The notes under the pieces are model-generated. The model ran no database searches. It was not told the DNA's origin and saw only the letters and a program-made list of their open reading frames with translations. This document shows positions 1 through 12,600 of a DNA stretch of 13,195 bases, in pieces; position 1 is the first letter of the stretch; the number at the start of each line of letters is the position of its first letter. Position numbers and translations under genes: made by a program. Source of the stretch: Podila epigama. Lineage: Eukaryota > Mortierellomycota > Mortierellomycetes > Mortierellales > Mortierellaceae. The stretch is taken from contig JAAAVE010000383.1 of NCBI GenBank assembly GCA_015679605.1, positions 1 through 13,195 of the forward strand, read 5' to 3'.

Positions 1-51
1 AAAAAAAAAAAAAATACTTTCAACAGTTGCTACTTTCTCGTCCATTCTTCT

Positions 52-84
52 CATTCATTCATTCATTCATTCATTCATTCATTG
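52..84 (+). repeat. CATT tetranucleotide repeat in the PRMT3 5' leader
   Basis: About eight tandem CATT units end 16 bases before the PRMT3 start codon. The leader between repeat and ATG is nearly free of G. Matching repeats in the same sense orientation occur upstream of the epsin and GH95 genes. Confidence 0.9.
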
Positions 85-99
85 CAACATACATTCACA

Positions 100-2396
<2,297 letters not shown>

Positions 2397-2904
2397 AGAA
2401 GAGTAACTGAGTCACCACCTCAATCCTTTTTGTCATACGCACCTTTACATTATTACCCGCATCCTTTTTTTGTTCTTTGTTTCTTATGTTTCAACAAAAT
2501 ACAGCATTCATCATAGAACCATTCCAAATATATTCATGCCCTGTACTTCACAGGCCCAGGCACATCTTTTTTTTTCCTTTGTTTTTGATATTGACGTGTT
2601 GGAGCCAAGATGTTCAAAGGAGAGAAATCTCGTAGATACTTTGAAATTTAGATCAACAGTCATCGAATACACCATTGTCCTTGTCACCTTGTCATTGTCT
2701 CTTTCTTTTTCCTTTTTCTTTTTTAACTTGTCTTTGTTTGTTCAAAAACGCAATAGTCATGTCAACTTTTTTACGAAAGAAAAAAAAAGGGCAAAAAAAA
2801 AAATTAAAAAATAAAAAAAATAATAAAATAAAATAAAAGACGCCCTTTACAGGGGTACGCAAGTTAAATGAAGAGAAGAAGCGAACGTAAAGGTAGACAG
2901 ACTA
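2397..2904. other. Convergent 3' intergenic region between PRMT3 and epsin
   Basis: This 508-base gap lies between two stop codons that face each other. It is T-rich on the + strand up to about 2750, then A-rich, with overlapping AATAAA hexamers at about 2822-2837 that could serve the PRMT3 transcript. A small CCCT-TTAC-AGGG hairpin is at 2843-2854. It probably holds both 3' UTRs and poly(A) sites. I see no credible gene in it; the open frame at 2470-2814 encodes low-complexity F/L/S/K-rich sequence. Confidence 0.7.
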
Positions 2905-5900
2905 TCAGAAAAGTGTGTTGCCAGTGTATGCGCCGTTCTGTTGCCCAGACGTCGTTGACGGGAACTGGTTGAATGTCCCAAAGCCTGTAGGTTGTGATGA
3001 AATCATGTTGTTATTGTTATTGATCTGTCCAGTACCAGCAAATTGAAAAGGGTTATTGGTCGTGTTGCTGCGCCCAAGTCCTCCACCAACGTTGTTGTTG
3101 CTGCTGCTATCTCCAATGTCAATCAATGAATTGCTAGTGTTGCCATTGACATTGGCGCCGCCCATGTTCTGGAACGGGTTAGCTGCTCCAGTTGCCTGTG
3201 GCCTCAACCCAAAAGAAGAATGGCTATGAGGAACAAAAGAGGAATTACAGGAAATGTGTGAGAAACATTGAGACCAAAAGAAAAAATGTAATGAAAGCCA
3301 CATACTGAAGGAAAGAAAATTCACATTGAGAACAGCGATATCATTTGCAAACAAGAAAGAAAAACAAAGAAAGAGAACAAGCAACTGTTCAATGTCTACT
3401 TACGCTGGGATACGGAGCTGACCGACGTTGCCAAAGGTATCCATACCATCATCCCGATTTGAAAGAGCCATGGCAAGGTGTGCATACTTTTCGTCATTGG
3501 GATTCACCTTTGCAGCAGGCTATAGCAACAGTAGAGATTTTGGAAATGGTCAACATATGCGCTGCAACTCTTTGATATCTTTGTCTTTCATAGGTCTTCA
3601 TGTATTCCTTACCTGTGCCTGACTTGATGCTGGTGCACCAGTCATGGCGTTTTGGAGAAAAGCGAGTTCTCCTAAAGAATTGGTGTTGTTGTTGTTGTTG
3701 TTGCTGTTGTTGTTATTGTTTGAAAGGGTGTTGATGTTATTGTTGCTGCCAAATCCGTTTTGGAGGCCATTGCTGCTATTGAAGTTGTTTTGTCCATTTT
3801 GGAAAGAGTTGAAGGGCTGTCCAGTCATGGCTGGCTTCTGAGCAAAGGCACTAAACGGATTGTTGGACCCAATGTTGGGCGCACCTGTCATCTGTGGCAT
3901 GAGCTGTTGCTGGTATGGGTTGTTCATCGAATTCATAAACATCTGCTGCTGCTGTTGCTGTAACTGCTGCTGTTGTAACATTTGCTGCTGCAACAATTGT
4001 TGCTGCTGGAACTCTTGCTGCTGTAGTTGCTGCTGCTGGAACTGCAAGTAAGGGTTGTTGAAACCTGTGGGCTGTTGCTGAATATATCCATTGTCATTGT
4101 TAATCGAGCCAAACATGTCAAAGTTGTTACTGTTTTGTGTATGTCCAAAATCGTTGCCGAAAAAGTCGATATTATTCTGCTGCTGCTCATATTGGTTCAC
4201 TGGCCTGTACATGATAGACATTTCTCCATGAGTCAGTTTCGTGTGTGTGCGTGTGCTTGTGTAAACATGATGATAGACATGGTAATGAACAAGGTGAAAT
4301 AAGAGAAGCTTACTTGACGTCTGCTTCCCAGTCTTCAGTCAAAGAGAGCTCGTTGTACTTTTCGACGGTCCTGATTCGGTCCTGCTCCTCTTTCTTGCTC
4401 AGCTCAAGAGCTTTTTTCAAGTCATCGTCTTCACTGTAGTGTTGTGTAGGGAAGATGTAATGATAGTGTTTCTTGTTTAGTTAAACAGGAAACATAAAAA
4501 CTCTCAGCATTGAACATGAAGGGCGGTCGAAAGGGTATAACATAACAAGCAAAAGGATATGAATCCGCAACACGAAATCCGTGGACAGGTAAAAAAATAA
4601 AAAGAAGATGAATCACAAAGGTTTATCATGTCACTTGCCTTGTTCGTGAGCTCTCCTGTTCTCTGGCCATCCGTCGGGATTCCTCCAATGCCCTTTGCAA
4701 ATCGCGGTCATCGTCGCCTGCACCAGGACCTTCATAAGTGGGGGTGGTCGAGTTGTAATAGCGATCCTCGCCTGGTGCACGTCCACTCATGCGGTCGCGC
4801 ATAGCATTTCGAGATTTGCGCTCTTCTTTGAGACGGGCATCATCTGACAGCAATGCAGTGATATCCTTGGCCTTTTGTCGTACTAGAGAAGGTGACACAT
4901 AGTAGGTCCTTATGAGTACAAGTTTTTATATATACCCATTGTCACTGACCTTCTGACAGCTTGACTCTTTAGAAAAGATACAAAGCAATGTTCCAGAGGT
5001 AGATTCTCGATTGATAGTAAAGGATTGTGATAGTGATAGTGACCTACCATTGGAACCCTGATCTTTGCCCTCTTCGTCGAGATATTGGAATTCCTTCAAG
5101 GTCTTGACGACATAGATGTTGTCTTTGGCGTACTTTACTACGTTCTCGGAACCTACAAGATTGTGCACAATATTTTGTTAATCATGGCTGTAGAATGGGA
5201 AATGAGCAAAAGCGAGGAACTTTTTGGGTTTGGTTTTTTTTTCCTTACCGACGTGAAGTAGATAGTCGAGCACAGTCAGAGCCTAACAAGGGTAGTCAGT
5301 AGGAAAGAAATTGTGACATCACGCAGTAGAATGCCATGGGAGAGATGTGAGATGTTGTGCAACCAAGCCAAGAAGTTTTTGTGTTTTTCTTGGTTTTCTT
5401 TTTTCCCTTTCTTTATCTGTTGTGAAGGTGTTTGTTGTGTTGTGTTGTGTTGTCGTCTGTGTGTACGCTCATGTTTTCGTGTTTTCTTCTTGCTCGCCAA
5501 TCTCTGTTCCAGACCATCAGTAAAAAAAAGCTCGAACAAACAAGAAATAAAGGACGAGGACAATGCGACAATGCGACAATGCATGGTGGTATGACCCTTT
5601 GGATTGAACCAAACAGGTCAAGGCAAAAAAAAAAAAATAAAAAAAAAAAATAAAAAAGGAAAACTTTTTGTTTCGTGTCTCCTTGACTGCGATAGACGTT
5701 GTCTTACCTTGAAGACATGACGCCAGTTCTTTCCCTTGTCATTCAGTCTCTTGTCCAGAATATCCATAATCTCCAGAAACTCTTGTCTGTCAGGTTGTGT
5801 ATGTGTGTGTGTGTGTGAACATGATGTACATGCGCAAAAGTAGAAGCGACAATATAGCTTGTTAGGGACAACTCGGTTGCAAAAATAATCACCGCCCAAA

Positions 5901-6569
5901 GGCGAATAATAATAACCCCATGTGTATTATTGACACGATGACAGCATTCGACACTGAAAAAAAAAAAAGCAAGTATGATAAACAACAAAAATAAAAAAGA
6001 AGAGTACGTACTGGCCAAAGCTGGCTCTGGCGAGCTCATTCATCTGGGCACCGCTTGGACCCCATGGGTCGTTGGAAGTTGCGGTGCGCACCTTGACTTG
6101 GATATCTGAATACCCTTTGGAAAAGTTTTTGCTACAAGGCGAGGGTGTTCAAGTAAAGATGTCAAAAACGGTGTTCAAGCAAAGGTGGATGACCAAACAA
6201 GTTGCAAAAAAGATAAACAGGCAAAAGGTGTGTGAGTCGAAAGTTCTTTTTTTCTTTGTTGTGAAGCGACAACGAATGACAATGCCATTCATTGTTTGTT
6301 ATATATCATTTGCACATTGAATGTGTTGTTGCTTGTTCATGGAAGAGGTGAGTTAGCAAGTTCTCAATGGAGTGGGGTTAGGTAATGAGGTTGCGCGTTT
6401 TTTGCGAGTAGTGCGCGCGCATGAATGTGAATGTGTGTGTGTGTGTTGTTTGTTTCCATGTGAATGTGTGCATGTGTGCTGAGGTAACAAGAATATGAGC
6501 AATTAAAAGAACATACAGTGACCGGATCGTGCTCTTGGCAGCGTATTTTGGAGTGGAGGCACTGGCCAT
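2905..6569 (-). CDS. Epsin (ENTH-domain endocytic adaptor, Ent1/Ent2-like), ten exons
   Basis: Exons in transcript order: 6569-6517, 6131-6012, 5786-5708, 5282-5249, 5152-5048, 4882-4639, 4433-4314, 4204-3613, 3519-3404, 3223-2905. They join in phase to 593 residues. Epsins bind PI(4,5)P2 through the ENTH domain, bend plasma membrane and recruit clathrin, EH-domain proteins and ubiquitinated cargo at endocytic sites. Seen: the ENTH domain (about 15-155) with KVRTATSNDPWG, DKRLNDKGKNWRH and TLKEFQYLDEEGKDQG; two ubiquitin-interacting motifs, LQRALEESRRM (about 192-202) and LKKALELSKKEE (about 217-228); a Gln/Asn-rich prion-like tail; NPF motifs for EH domains (ANPF, NNPF); a clathrin-box-like LIDIGD; and the fungal epsin block DTFGNVGQLRIP. 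Three I/LxxQxTG sites resemble targets of Ark1/Prk1 kinases. The ENTH domain is split over six exons. The ATG has a strong ACC-ATG-G context. Intron 6 has a GC donor. Family assignment is very secure. Confidence 0.94.
3674..3722 (-). repeat. AAC-repeat polyasparagine tract in epsin exon 8
   Basis: AAC/AAT codons encode a run of asparagines broken by single serine and threonine residues. With the polyQ tract it forms a low-complexity, prion-like segment. Confidence 0.85.
3940..4050 (-). repeat. CAG/CAA-rich polyglutamine tract in epsin exon 8
   Basis: Interrupted CAG/CAA codons encode runs of glutamine with scattered L, M and F. The tract is part of the coding sequence and resembles the polyQ tails of yeast Ent1/Ent2. 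The opposite strand gives Leu/Cys-rich artefact frames. Confidence 0.85.
4434..4638 (-). other. Probable GC-AG intron (epsin intron 6)
   Basis: On the sense strand the exon ends AACAAG and the intron begins GCAAGT, a perfect GC-donor consensus; the acceptor is ACTACAG. This junction gives phase 2 on both sides and the product RTSEDDDLKKAL. The nearby GTGACA donor leaves phase 0, which matches no usable acceptor, so only the GC donor preserves the frame into the second UIM. Confidence 0.85.
5559..5582. repeat. Three tandem copies of an 8-mer in epsin intron 3
   Basis: The unit GACAATGC is repeated three times exactly on the + strand, inside the 425-base third intron (5707-5283). The same intron has A homopolymers at about 5625-5656 and (on +) TGTTG-type repeats at about 5429-5452. 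No gene is visible in this intron. Confidence 0.85.
5797..5817. repeat. (CA)n on the sense strand near the epsin intron 2 acceptor
   Basis: The + strand shows (GT)n, so the epsin transcript carries (CA)n just upstream of the CTGACAG acceptor of intron 2 (6011-5787). Confidence 0.85.
6132..6516 (-). other. Epsin intron 1 (385 bases)
   Basis: Donor CACT|GTATGT, acceptor TTGTAG|C. It contains a (GT)n tract on the + strand near 6430-6446, which is (CA)n in the transcript, and an alternating CG stretch near 6412-6420. An acceptor at 6106-6108 was tested but breaks the ENTH frame; the chosen acceptor gives SLKNFSKGYSDIQVKV, as expected for epsins. I see no other gene in it. Confidence 0.85.
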
Positions 6570-7191
6570 GGTGGAGTGTGTGAGTATGTGTTATGAATGG
6601 ATGGATGGATGGTTTGATTGAATGAAGAATGAATGAATGTAACGGAATGGAATGGAATGGAATGGAATGGAAATGAATGAGTCAAAAGAAGAGAAAAAAA
6701 GAAAGAAAAGAAAGAAAAGAAAAAAAAAAGGCGCGATTTTTCTTTTCTTCGTGTGGGCTGTCCGTGTCAAAACTCACTCACAACACTCTGTCATAACCCA
6801 TTTATCTGTCTGTCTGTACTGCATCGATGGAACACGACAGAGACGCATCGATGGATGCACGCAAACAGATAGTCGGATGCACATCCCGCCCTTTTTTTTT
6901 TCACCGTTTTCCTTTTTCTTGGACACTCTTGACACGCGTGCGTTCCAAAATGCCAATGCCCATTGCCAATGCTCTCTTTTTCTTCTCTTCTTTGTGCACA
7001 AACAAAAACGCAACGGGAGCGCATAACATGCCCAAGGTCTCTTTGTCCACGTGATGGTCATCTTCTTTTAAATCACTCTCTGTCACTGTACTACACCTTC
7101 ATTGCACTCTTTGTCATATTCACATTGCAATTGCAAATTCACCTTTCTCATTAGAAAACACATTCCATCCCTCACCACTTTTATTAAAACA
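6570..7191. promoter_or_regulatory. Divergent intergenic promoter region between epsin and DAAO
   Basis: This 622-base interval separates two start codons on opposite strands. Next to epsin is its CATT/ATTCC-repeat leader, then a purine-rich tract on + (about 6680-6729). Near DAAO are two GCCAATGC elements containing CCAAT boxes (6953-6957 and 6966-6970) and a palindromic CACGTG E-box (7048-7053), about 140 bases before the DAAO start. Two GCATCGATGGA words occur near 6822-6856. Which gene each motif serves is not shown by sequence alone. Confidence 0.55.
6593..6680 (-). repeat. CATT/ATTCC/CCAT repeats in the epsin 5' leader
   Basis: Read in the epsin sense direction, this holds CATT units, then about five ATTCC units (+ strand GGAAT, 6644-6671), then CATTCATTCATT, then CCATCCATCCAT, ending about 24 bases before the ATG. 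Composition and orientation match the leaders of the PRMT3 and GH95 genes. Confidence 0.85.
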
Positions 7192-9137
7192 ATGTCCTCT
7201 GAAAAACACAGAGTCAATTTGCTTGGCGCAGGCGTCTCGGGTCTTTCTACCGCCCTGGCTCTCCTAGAGACTGGTCGGTACTCTGTCAAGGTCGTGGCTA
7301 CCCATCTACCCTCCGATCTACACATTGACTACACCTCACCCTGGTAAAAGAAAAAAAAGGTCCATTCTTGTTTCTCACACCGTCAAACGTATTTGCACCA
7401 TCCTCGAGGATTGCCATATGGTCGTTTTTGTCACCGTTATTCCCAAATACAACAACACGCATCATAGATTCCAAACACCGACCAGAATCTAATCGGACCC
7501 CTTCTCTCAAAACATGGATAACTTAGGGCAGGAGCACATTGGAGATCGTATGCAGACATTGCCGATCTTGAGCAACAAAGTAACTATCTCGTTCTAGAGT
7601 ATTGTCTACACTAGACGCAAACCGTGTCTCCTTATTGAAATAGCACCCCCGCTGACTCTCTTTGCTTCTATACTACAACCAAAAAAAAAAAAAATAGAGC
7701 TCGACGCTGCAACGTTCAAGAGATTCGCATACCTTGCAGAACATGAACCCAAGGCTGGTGTCTTGTTCCTCAGTGGTCATGACTATTGGGAGAAAAAGCC
7801 AAAGGACTTTATCGACCCATGGTTCAAGGATCTTTTGCCCAATGTAAGGCATGCAAACGCAACTGCTTCCTTTGTTTTTGAAATAACCGTGAGAAAAAAA
7901 GAAAAAAAACAACGTTCACCAAAATGCTCGTCTCTCATTGCCTTGCTTCCATTTCCCCATGTTGCCATTGTCTCGATAAAAGTATCGCCATATTCCTTTG
8001 GCCGAATTGCCGTCTGGCATAGAGTTTGGCATCACATATACTACTGGTGAGTCATGCCTCAATCCCCCATGGCGATGGCGTTCTGTTATTCCCATGAGCA
8101 AGCATCTATATCTTTCTCATTCAAGAACAAGAAGAAAAGAAGAAAAAAAATCTCACCACTATTCCTTTTCTTCATTCGTGCGTTTGCATCAATGGACATG
8201 CGAATGTCTGGATGAATAGTCACGGTCAATGCGCCAAAGTACCTTCTTTACTTGCAGGAAAAGGTCCTGGCGCTTGGAGGCACTCTTGAGCGGGCCACGG
8301 TCCCTAGTTTGAAGGCATTGGCCCAAATCCCACACGACACCCGGACAGGCGTCAAGCCCGATATCCTCGTCAATTGCTCTGCCCTCGGCAGTCGCACCTT
8401 GTTTGGTGTCCATGACCTGCAAATGTTCCCAACCCGCGGTCAGATTGTAATTGCCCGCGTGCCAGAAGAGATTTGGCCCAAGGCTAAGCAATTTACTTGC
8501 GAGCGGTACTCCGCTGGTGGTGCCATGGGCTCTGGCACGATTACCTATGTCATTCCACGCGACAATGGCGAGATTGTCCTCGGTGGCACTATGGAGCACT
8601 GGAGCACGTTAGTATTTTTTTATTTTTTCCATGTTCCAGCTCGAGTGTCATTCTTATACCCAAACGCGCATTCATACGCACACATTCAATCACACACACA
8701 CACACACACACGTACGCGTATCCAAACACACTCACAAACTCATATTCTCTATCTCTCTCTCACATACATACACGTGTCCACACTCACACCCCTACTGTAG
8801 CCAAGAGTCCATCTCACAGGAAACTTCTGATGCAATTGTGTCAAGAGTGAAAGCAACACGTCCAGACCTCTTCTCAAAGATAACAGTGTTACGGAGCTGT
8901 GCTGGTCTGAGACCCAACCGCCGTGGAGGGGTGCGAGTGACAGCGGCAGTGGAGCAACTGGATTGGAACGAAGGCTGGAACCCCAACGTGTTCGTTGTCG
9001 CACACAACTATGGTCATGGCCCGTTTGGCTATCAGGCCAGTGTGGGCTGTGCACAACAGACACTGCTCAACATTGAAGCGCGTCTCGCAGAACTCGCCCA
9101 AACCCGCTCCAGTGCACGAACCATGTCCAAGCTATAA
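7192..9137 (+). CDS. D-amino-acid oxidase family flavoenzyme, peroxisomal, six exons
   Basis: Exons 7192-7343, 7527-7579, 7698-7843, 7983-8046, 8220-8607 and 8801-9137 join in phase to 379 residues. The family uses FAD to oxidise D-amino acids to 2-oxo acids, ammonia and hydrogen peroxide. Seen: the N-terminal FAD dinucleotide motif LLGAGVSGLS (G12, G14, G17); TSPWAGAHWR (FAD pocket) restored across the first junction; TVNAPKYLLYLQEK across the fourth; DILVNCSALGSR; TYVIPR with Y248, likely equivalent to the substrate-site Tyr of fungal enzymes; GLRPNRRGGVRV with R308, likely the carboxylate-binding Arg; and the DAO signature HNYGHGPFG (337-345). The protein ends SKL, a PTS1 signal, so it should act in peroxisomes beside catalase. 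Sequence alone does not separate D-amino-acid from D-aspartate oxidase specificity. The ATG is in ACA-ATG context. Confidence 0.93.
8690..8712. repeat. (CA)n microsatellite in DAAO intron 5
   Basis: A CA run on the sense strand lies within intron 5 (8608-8800), followed by further CACA/CATA-rich sequence up to about 8790, close to the CTGTAG acceptor. Confidence 0.85.
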
Positions 9138-9180
9138 GGTCCAGAAGGCGGTCAACTTGACAATGCCCTGGAGTTATCAA

Positions 9181-9216
9181 AGTCGAGTTGGTAGTCGAGT
9201 CGGTAGTCGAATCGGT
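9181..9216. repeat. Three tandem 12-base units in the DAAO 3' region
   Basis: Units AGTCGAGTTGGT, AGTCGAGTCGGT and AGTCGAATCGGT follow each other directly, starting 44 bases after the DAAO stop. Each differs from the next by one base. They probably lie in the 3' UTR. Confidence 0.85.
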
Positions 9217-9578
9217 TCTTAAGACAGAGAACACAATCAATTTCATTTTAAATGTTCAAATACACATATTTCTCCTACCAGAGCCGCATGTCTGCCTGTG
9301 CTCTGTCTCCGTGTTTGCACGAATGTGCTTGTGTTTGCTCGTGCGAGTGAGCTTGCGTGATTGAAGGTGTGGATGCGTGTAATTTGTGTATGCGTAGTAT
9401 TGAGAATGTGTGTGTCGCACGCAGCCAATGCCAAGAAAAAGAACGAACGGACCCTTCAAACATGAAAGGGTTTATCAGTCATTTGCTGTCCTTTTGTTTG
9501 TTTGAATCCACATTCCATCAACTCCACTTTAAAAAAAAGTTCCATCTCAATTGTTCACTCGTTATTCAGACCTCATCC

Positions 9579-9630
9579 ATTTATTCATTCATTCATTCAT
9601 TCATTCATTCAGGAATCATTCATTCATTCA
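9579..9630 (+). repeat. CATT repeats in the GH95 5' leader
   Basis: About seven CATT units (9583-9610) are followed by AGGAAT and a second run of three more units. A CATA repeat (9664-9676) follows before the ATG at 9693. The pattern parallels the PRMT3 and epsin leaders, in the same sense orientation. Confidence 0.9.
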
Positions 9631-9692
9631 GGATTCTTTTACTCATATCATTCACAGAGACTACATACATACATACAACATATACGCACACC

Positions 9693-12600
9693 ATGCTTCA
9701 AAGTCGGCCTTGGCTGCTGTTGACAGCCTTGCTGTTCGTCCCCAGCTCCCTAGCCAACCCACACGCTCAGGCTGGCTTAACCGTTCAGGACCCTTCACAG
9801 TCCTTTGATGCCTCTGTTCTCCCCATCCAAACCACATCAACCTCAACACAAGACAGTCTCTATCAAGACGACGATCACCTGCAGCAGACTATCTCGACTG
9901 GATCTGCTGCAGCAACAGTTGAAGTACCAGTAGCAAAAGCCATGAACAGTGCCACATTCCAACTGTGGTATCGCACACCAGCAGACCCAACAAAGAAAAA
10001 CACACGCAGATTCCTCATCGGCAATGGCAAGATGCAAGTACTCGTCAGCGGAGGCGTCAACTCTGAGCGACTCCAGCTCAACGACCCTTCCCTCTGGACA
10101 GGAGGCCCTAACGCACGCGAGGACTACCATGGCGGGAACCCTGCCGATGACGAACAAGCAGCTCTCAAGCATCAGGCCATCCAATCCATTCAAAAGGCCC
10201 TTGAAGAAAAAAAGAAGGTCGGAATAAGTTATCCAACCATCAAAGACATTCTAGGCACCGAGGAGGGGTTCGGGCACCAAAAGGCCTTTGGTCACATTGT
10301 GGTGGAAGAGTTGAATCCCTTTGAAAGAGTCCACAGTTACAGGCGTGAACTGGACCTTGCACAAGGTGTTGCACGAGTCACCTTTTCCATTGGCAATGTG
10401 AACTACACAAGGTAGGTACACTTTGTCAACTCATCGTCAACTCATCGTCAACAGCATTATTTGTCGTGTTGCAACAGGTCAAGCCGTGTTTATCGACAAC
10501 AATTTTTTATCCACTGTTCATGTTACAACACTCTATGTCAATACACCATAATGACATCTCCTGGCAACACCCTTTGACAACACCCCATTGGAAACAACGA
10601 ATGACAATAGAGAGCACTTTTGCAGCTTCCCAGACTCAGTCTGCGTCATGAGGATCCAGGCATCTGAACCAAAATCCGTCAACATCAAAGTGTCATTAGA
10701 CGCCTCTTACGAGGGCAACTTTACCAACGTTCACAACCGCCTGGGCTTCCAAGGCCGTCTCTCTTCTAACAACATGTCGATAGAGACCCAGGTCGCCGTC
10801 AAGACCGAAGGCGCAACAGGTATCTCCATGTCCAACAATCGTCAGGTCATTGCCATGAATTTTGATGCCATCACTCTGTACTACGCCTTTGGCACTGGCT
10901 GGACCCCAAGTGGTTACCCTACTTTTACCAACGTGGACCCACATGATCGGCTTGTGAGTGTCATCGACAAGGCGTTGGGTGCATGGTACAACGATCAGTA
11001 TATCAAGCACACAAAGGACCACGACAGTCTCTTTTCCGGATTCCAATTGGATCTAGGACAGGCACCTGGAGACCTGGCGACAGATGAGCTCCTAAAGAAC
11101 ATTTTCAATAAGACGGCGTCTGATCAAGATCAATCGTACTTTGATGCACTGCTGTTCCAGCTTGGTCGCTATTCCTTGATTGCTTCGTCCAGGCCTGGAT
11201 CACTTCCCATGAATGGTCAGAGTATTTGGACTGGGCTCGACAATGACGATGGCAATGACGACGACGACAATGATGATGATCCAAAGAGTGATCCCATTGG
11301 ACCCAAGTACGTTTTACAAGACTTGACGCCTGGACATGTACCTTTTCACATTTTTTTTTCCTCATACGGATTACCATTCGGGTGACACCAGGAGAAATGC
11401 TAACTGCTTCTGTTACCGCTTTTTCAAAAACCGATCCCTATAGCCCACAGTACAAGATGAATGTCAACCTTCAGATGAACTACTGGCTCGCAGAAAGCAC
11501 CAACCTTGGAGACACAGTCGTTCCACTTATCGACTACATGGAACAGTTACTCGTTCCAAGGGGTCAGGGCACTGCCGCCATGTTATATCAAGCCCGTGGA
11601 TGGACAGCTCACACGTACTCCAACATTTGGGCGCACACCGGTCCAACCTCTTCCGCAAAATCGTCCTATTTCCCTACAGCGGCTGCATGGCTCTGCCAAC
11701 ATGCCTGGGATCACTATCTGTACTCACAAGACTATTACTTTCTTCGCGACCACGCCTACAAGCTCATGAAGGGTGCTGCTCAATTCTGGCTCGATACACT
11801 CGTGCCCTCGCCAGTGGATGGAACCCTGGTGAGCTCGCCGTCGTATTCGCCTGAGCATGGTCCATACGCCGCGGGTGCCTCGCTCGACCAGCAACTGATC
11901 CATCAACTCTTCAAGTCGACATTGGATGCGATTGCCATCGTCGGTGAACGCGACAAGGCCTTTGTTCAAAACTTGACTCTGACTCTTGAGAAGCTGTCGA
12001 CGGGACTGGAAGTAGGCAAGGGAGAATATGGTCAACTTAAGGAGTGGAAGGAAGATATGGATGACCCTAATGAGCGTCACTATCACCTTGCACAATTCTA
12101 TGCTCTCTACCCAGGACATCAATTGTTGAGTCAAGAGGATGAGACGACCAAGAAGACGTTGATGGAGGCGGCTCGAAAAACGCTCGATGGTCGTGGAGCA
12201 GGCACGGCTGGTGTCACCTTTGGCTGGCCCAAGGTGTGGCGTGCAGCACTCTGGGCTCGTCTGGGCGACGGTGCACGCGTCACGGAACAACTCGCCTTGT
12301 TTCAAAAAGAAAATATTCTGGAAAAGGGTCTCTTGTCCTTTGAAGAACAAACAGGGATTATGGGTTACAGTGCAGCACTTGTGGAGTCGCTGATCCAGAG
12401 TCCTGTGCCTGGGCTGGTCAACATTTTCCCGTGTGCTCTTGACAACCAGCAGCATGCCCATGGACTACCGGAGCGATGGTTGGTACGCGGAGGTGTGGAG
12501 GACTACAGGACACGTGAGGGCCACAAGGTCTCGTTTTCATGGCAGGAGGGCAAAGTTCAGCTGGTAGAGTGTGTTGCTGTAGCCGCATCAGGGACAACGG

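Larger units (their letters stand above)
9138..9692. other. Intergenic region between DAAO and GH95 genes
   Basis: This 555-base gap should hold the DAAO 3' UTR and the GH95 promoter and leader. Besides the 12-base repeats and the CATT leader, I see G/T-rich sequence around 9300-9410 and no canonical AATAAA for DAAO. An open frame continues upstream from the GH95 start through the repeats but encodes low-complexity sequence and is not taken as coding. Confidence 0.6.

Noticed and set aside
2470-2814. Open frame of 114 codons on + after the PRMT3 stop
   Set aside because: Product is low-complexity F/L/S then K-rich, following T and A homopolymers; no family resemblance and it lies in a 3' region.
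3644-4051. Leu- and Cys-rich frames on + opposite epsin exon 8
   Set aside because: They are the reverse strand of CAG/AAC codon repeats and are artefacts.
6106-6108. Acceptor TTCAG for epsin exon 2
   Set aside because: It gives the wrong phase with exon 1 and removes the conserved KGYSD segment; the TAG at 6132-6134 fits both.
6652-7061. Open frames on both strands in the divergent promoter region
   Set aside because: Low-complexity K/R and repeat-derived sequence without conserved motifs.
9181-9216. Regular 12-base repeats considered as a CRISPR-like array
   Set aside because: Units are directly adjacent with no spacers, and the genome is eukaryotic.
9357-9692. In-frame upstream extension of GH95 (ATGs at 9357 and 9462)
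   Set aside because: It would translate the CATT repeats as FIHS units and bury the signal peptide; the start at 9693 gives a proper signal sequence.
11308-11450. Alternative GH95 exon 2/3 junction with acceptor CCACAG at 11450
   Set aside because: The strong GTACGT donor at 11307 leaves phase 2, which matches the TATAG acceptor at 11443 and not the one at 11450; the latter needs a poor GTTTTA donor.
11724-12461. Long antisense frame (245 codons) on - inside GH95
   Set aside because: It mirrors a strongly conserved GH95 exon; no recognisable domain, and it depends on the codon bias of the real gene.
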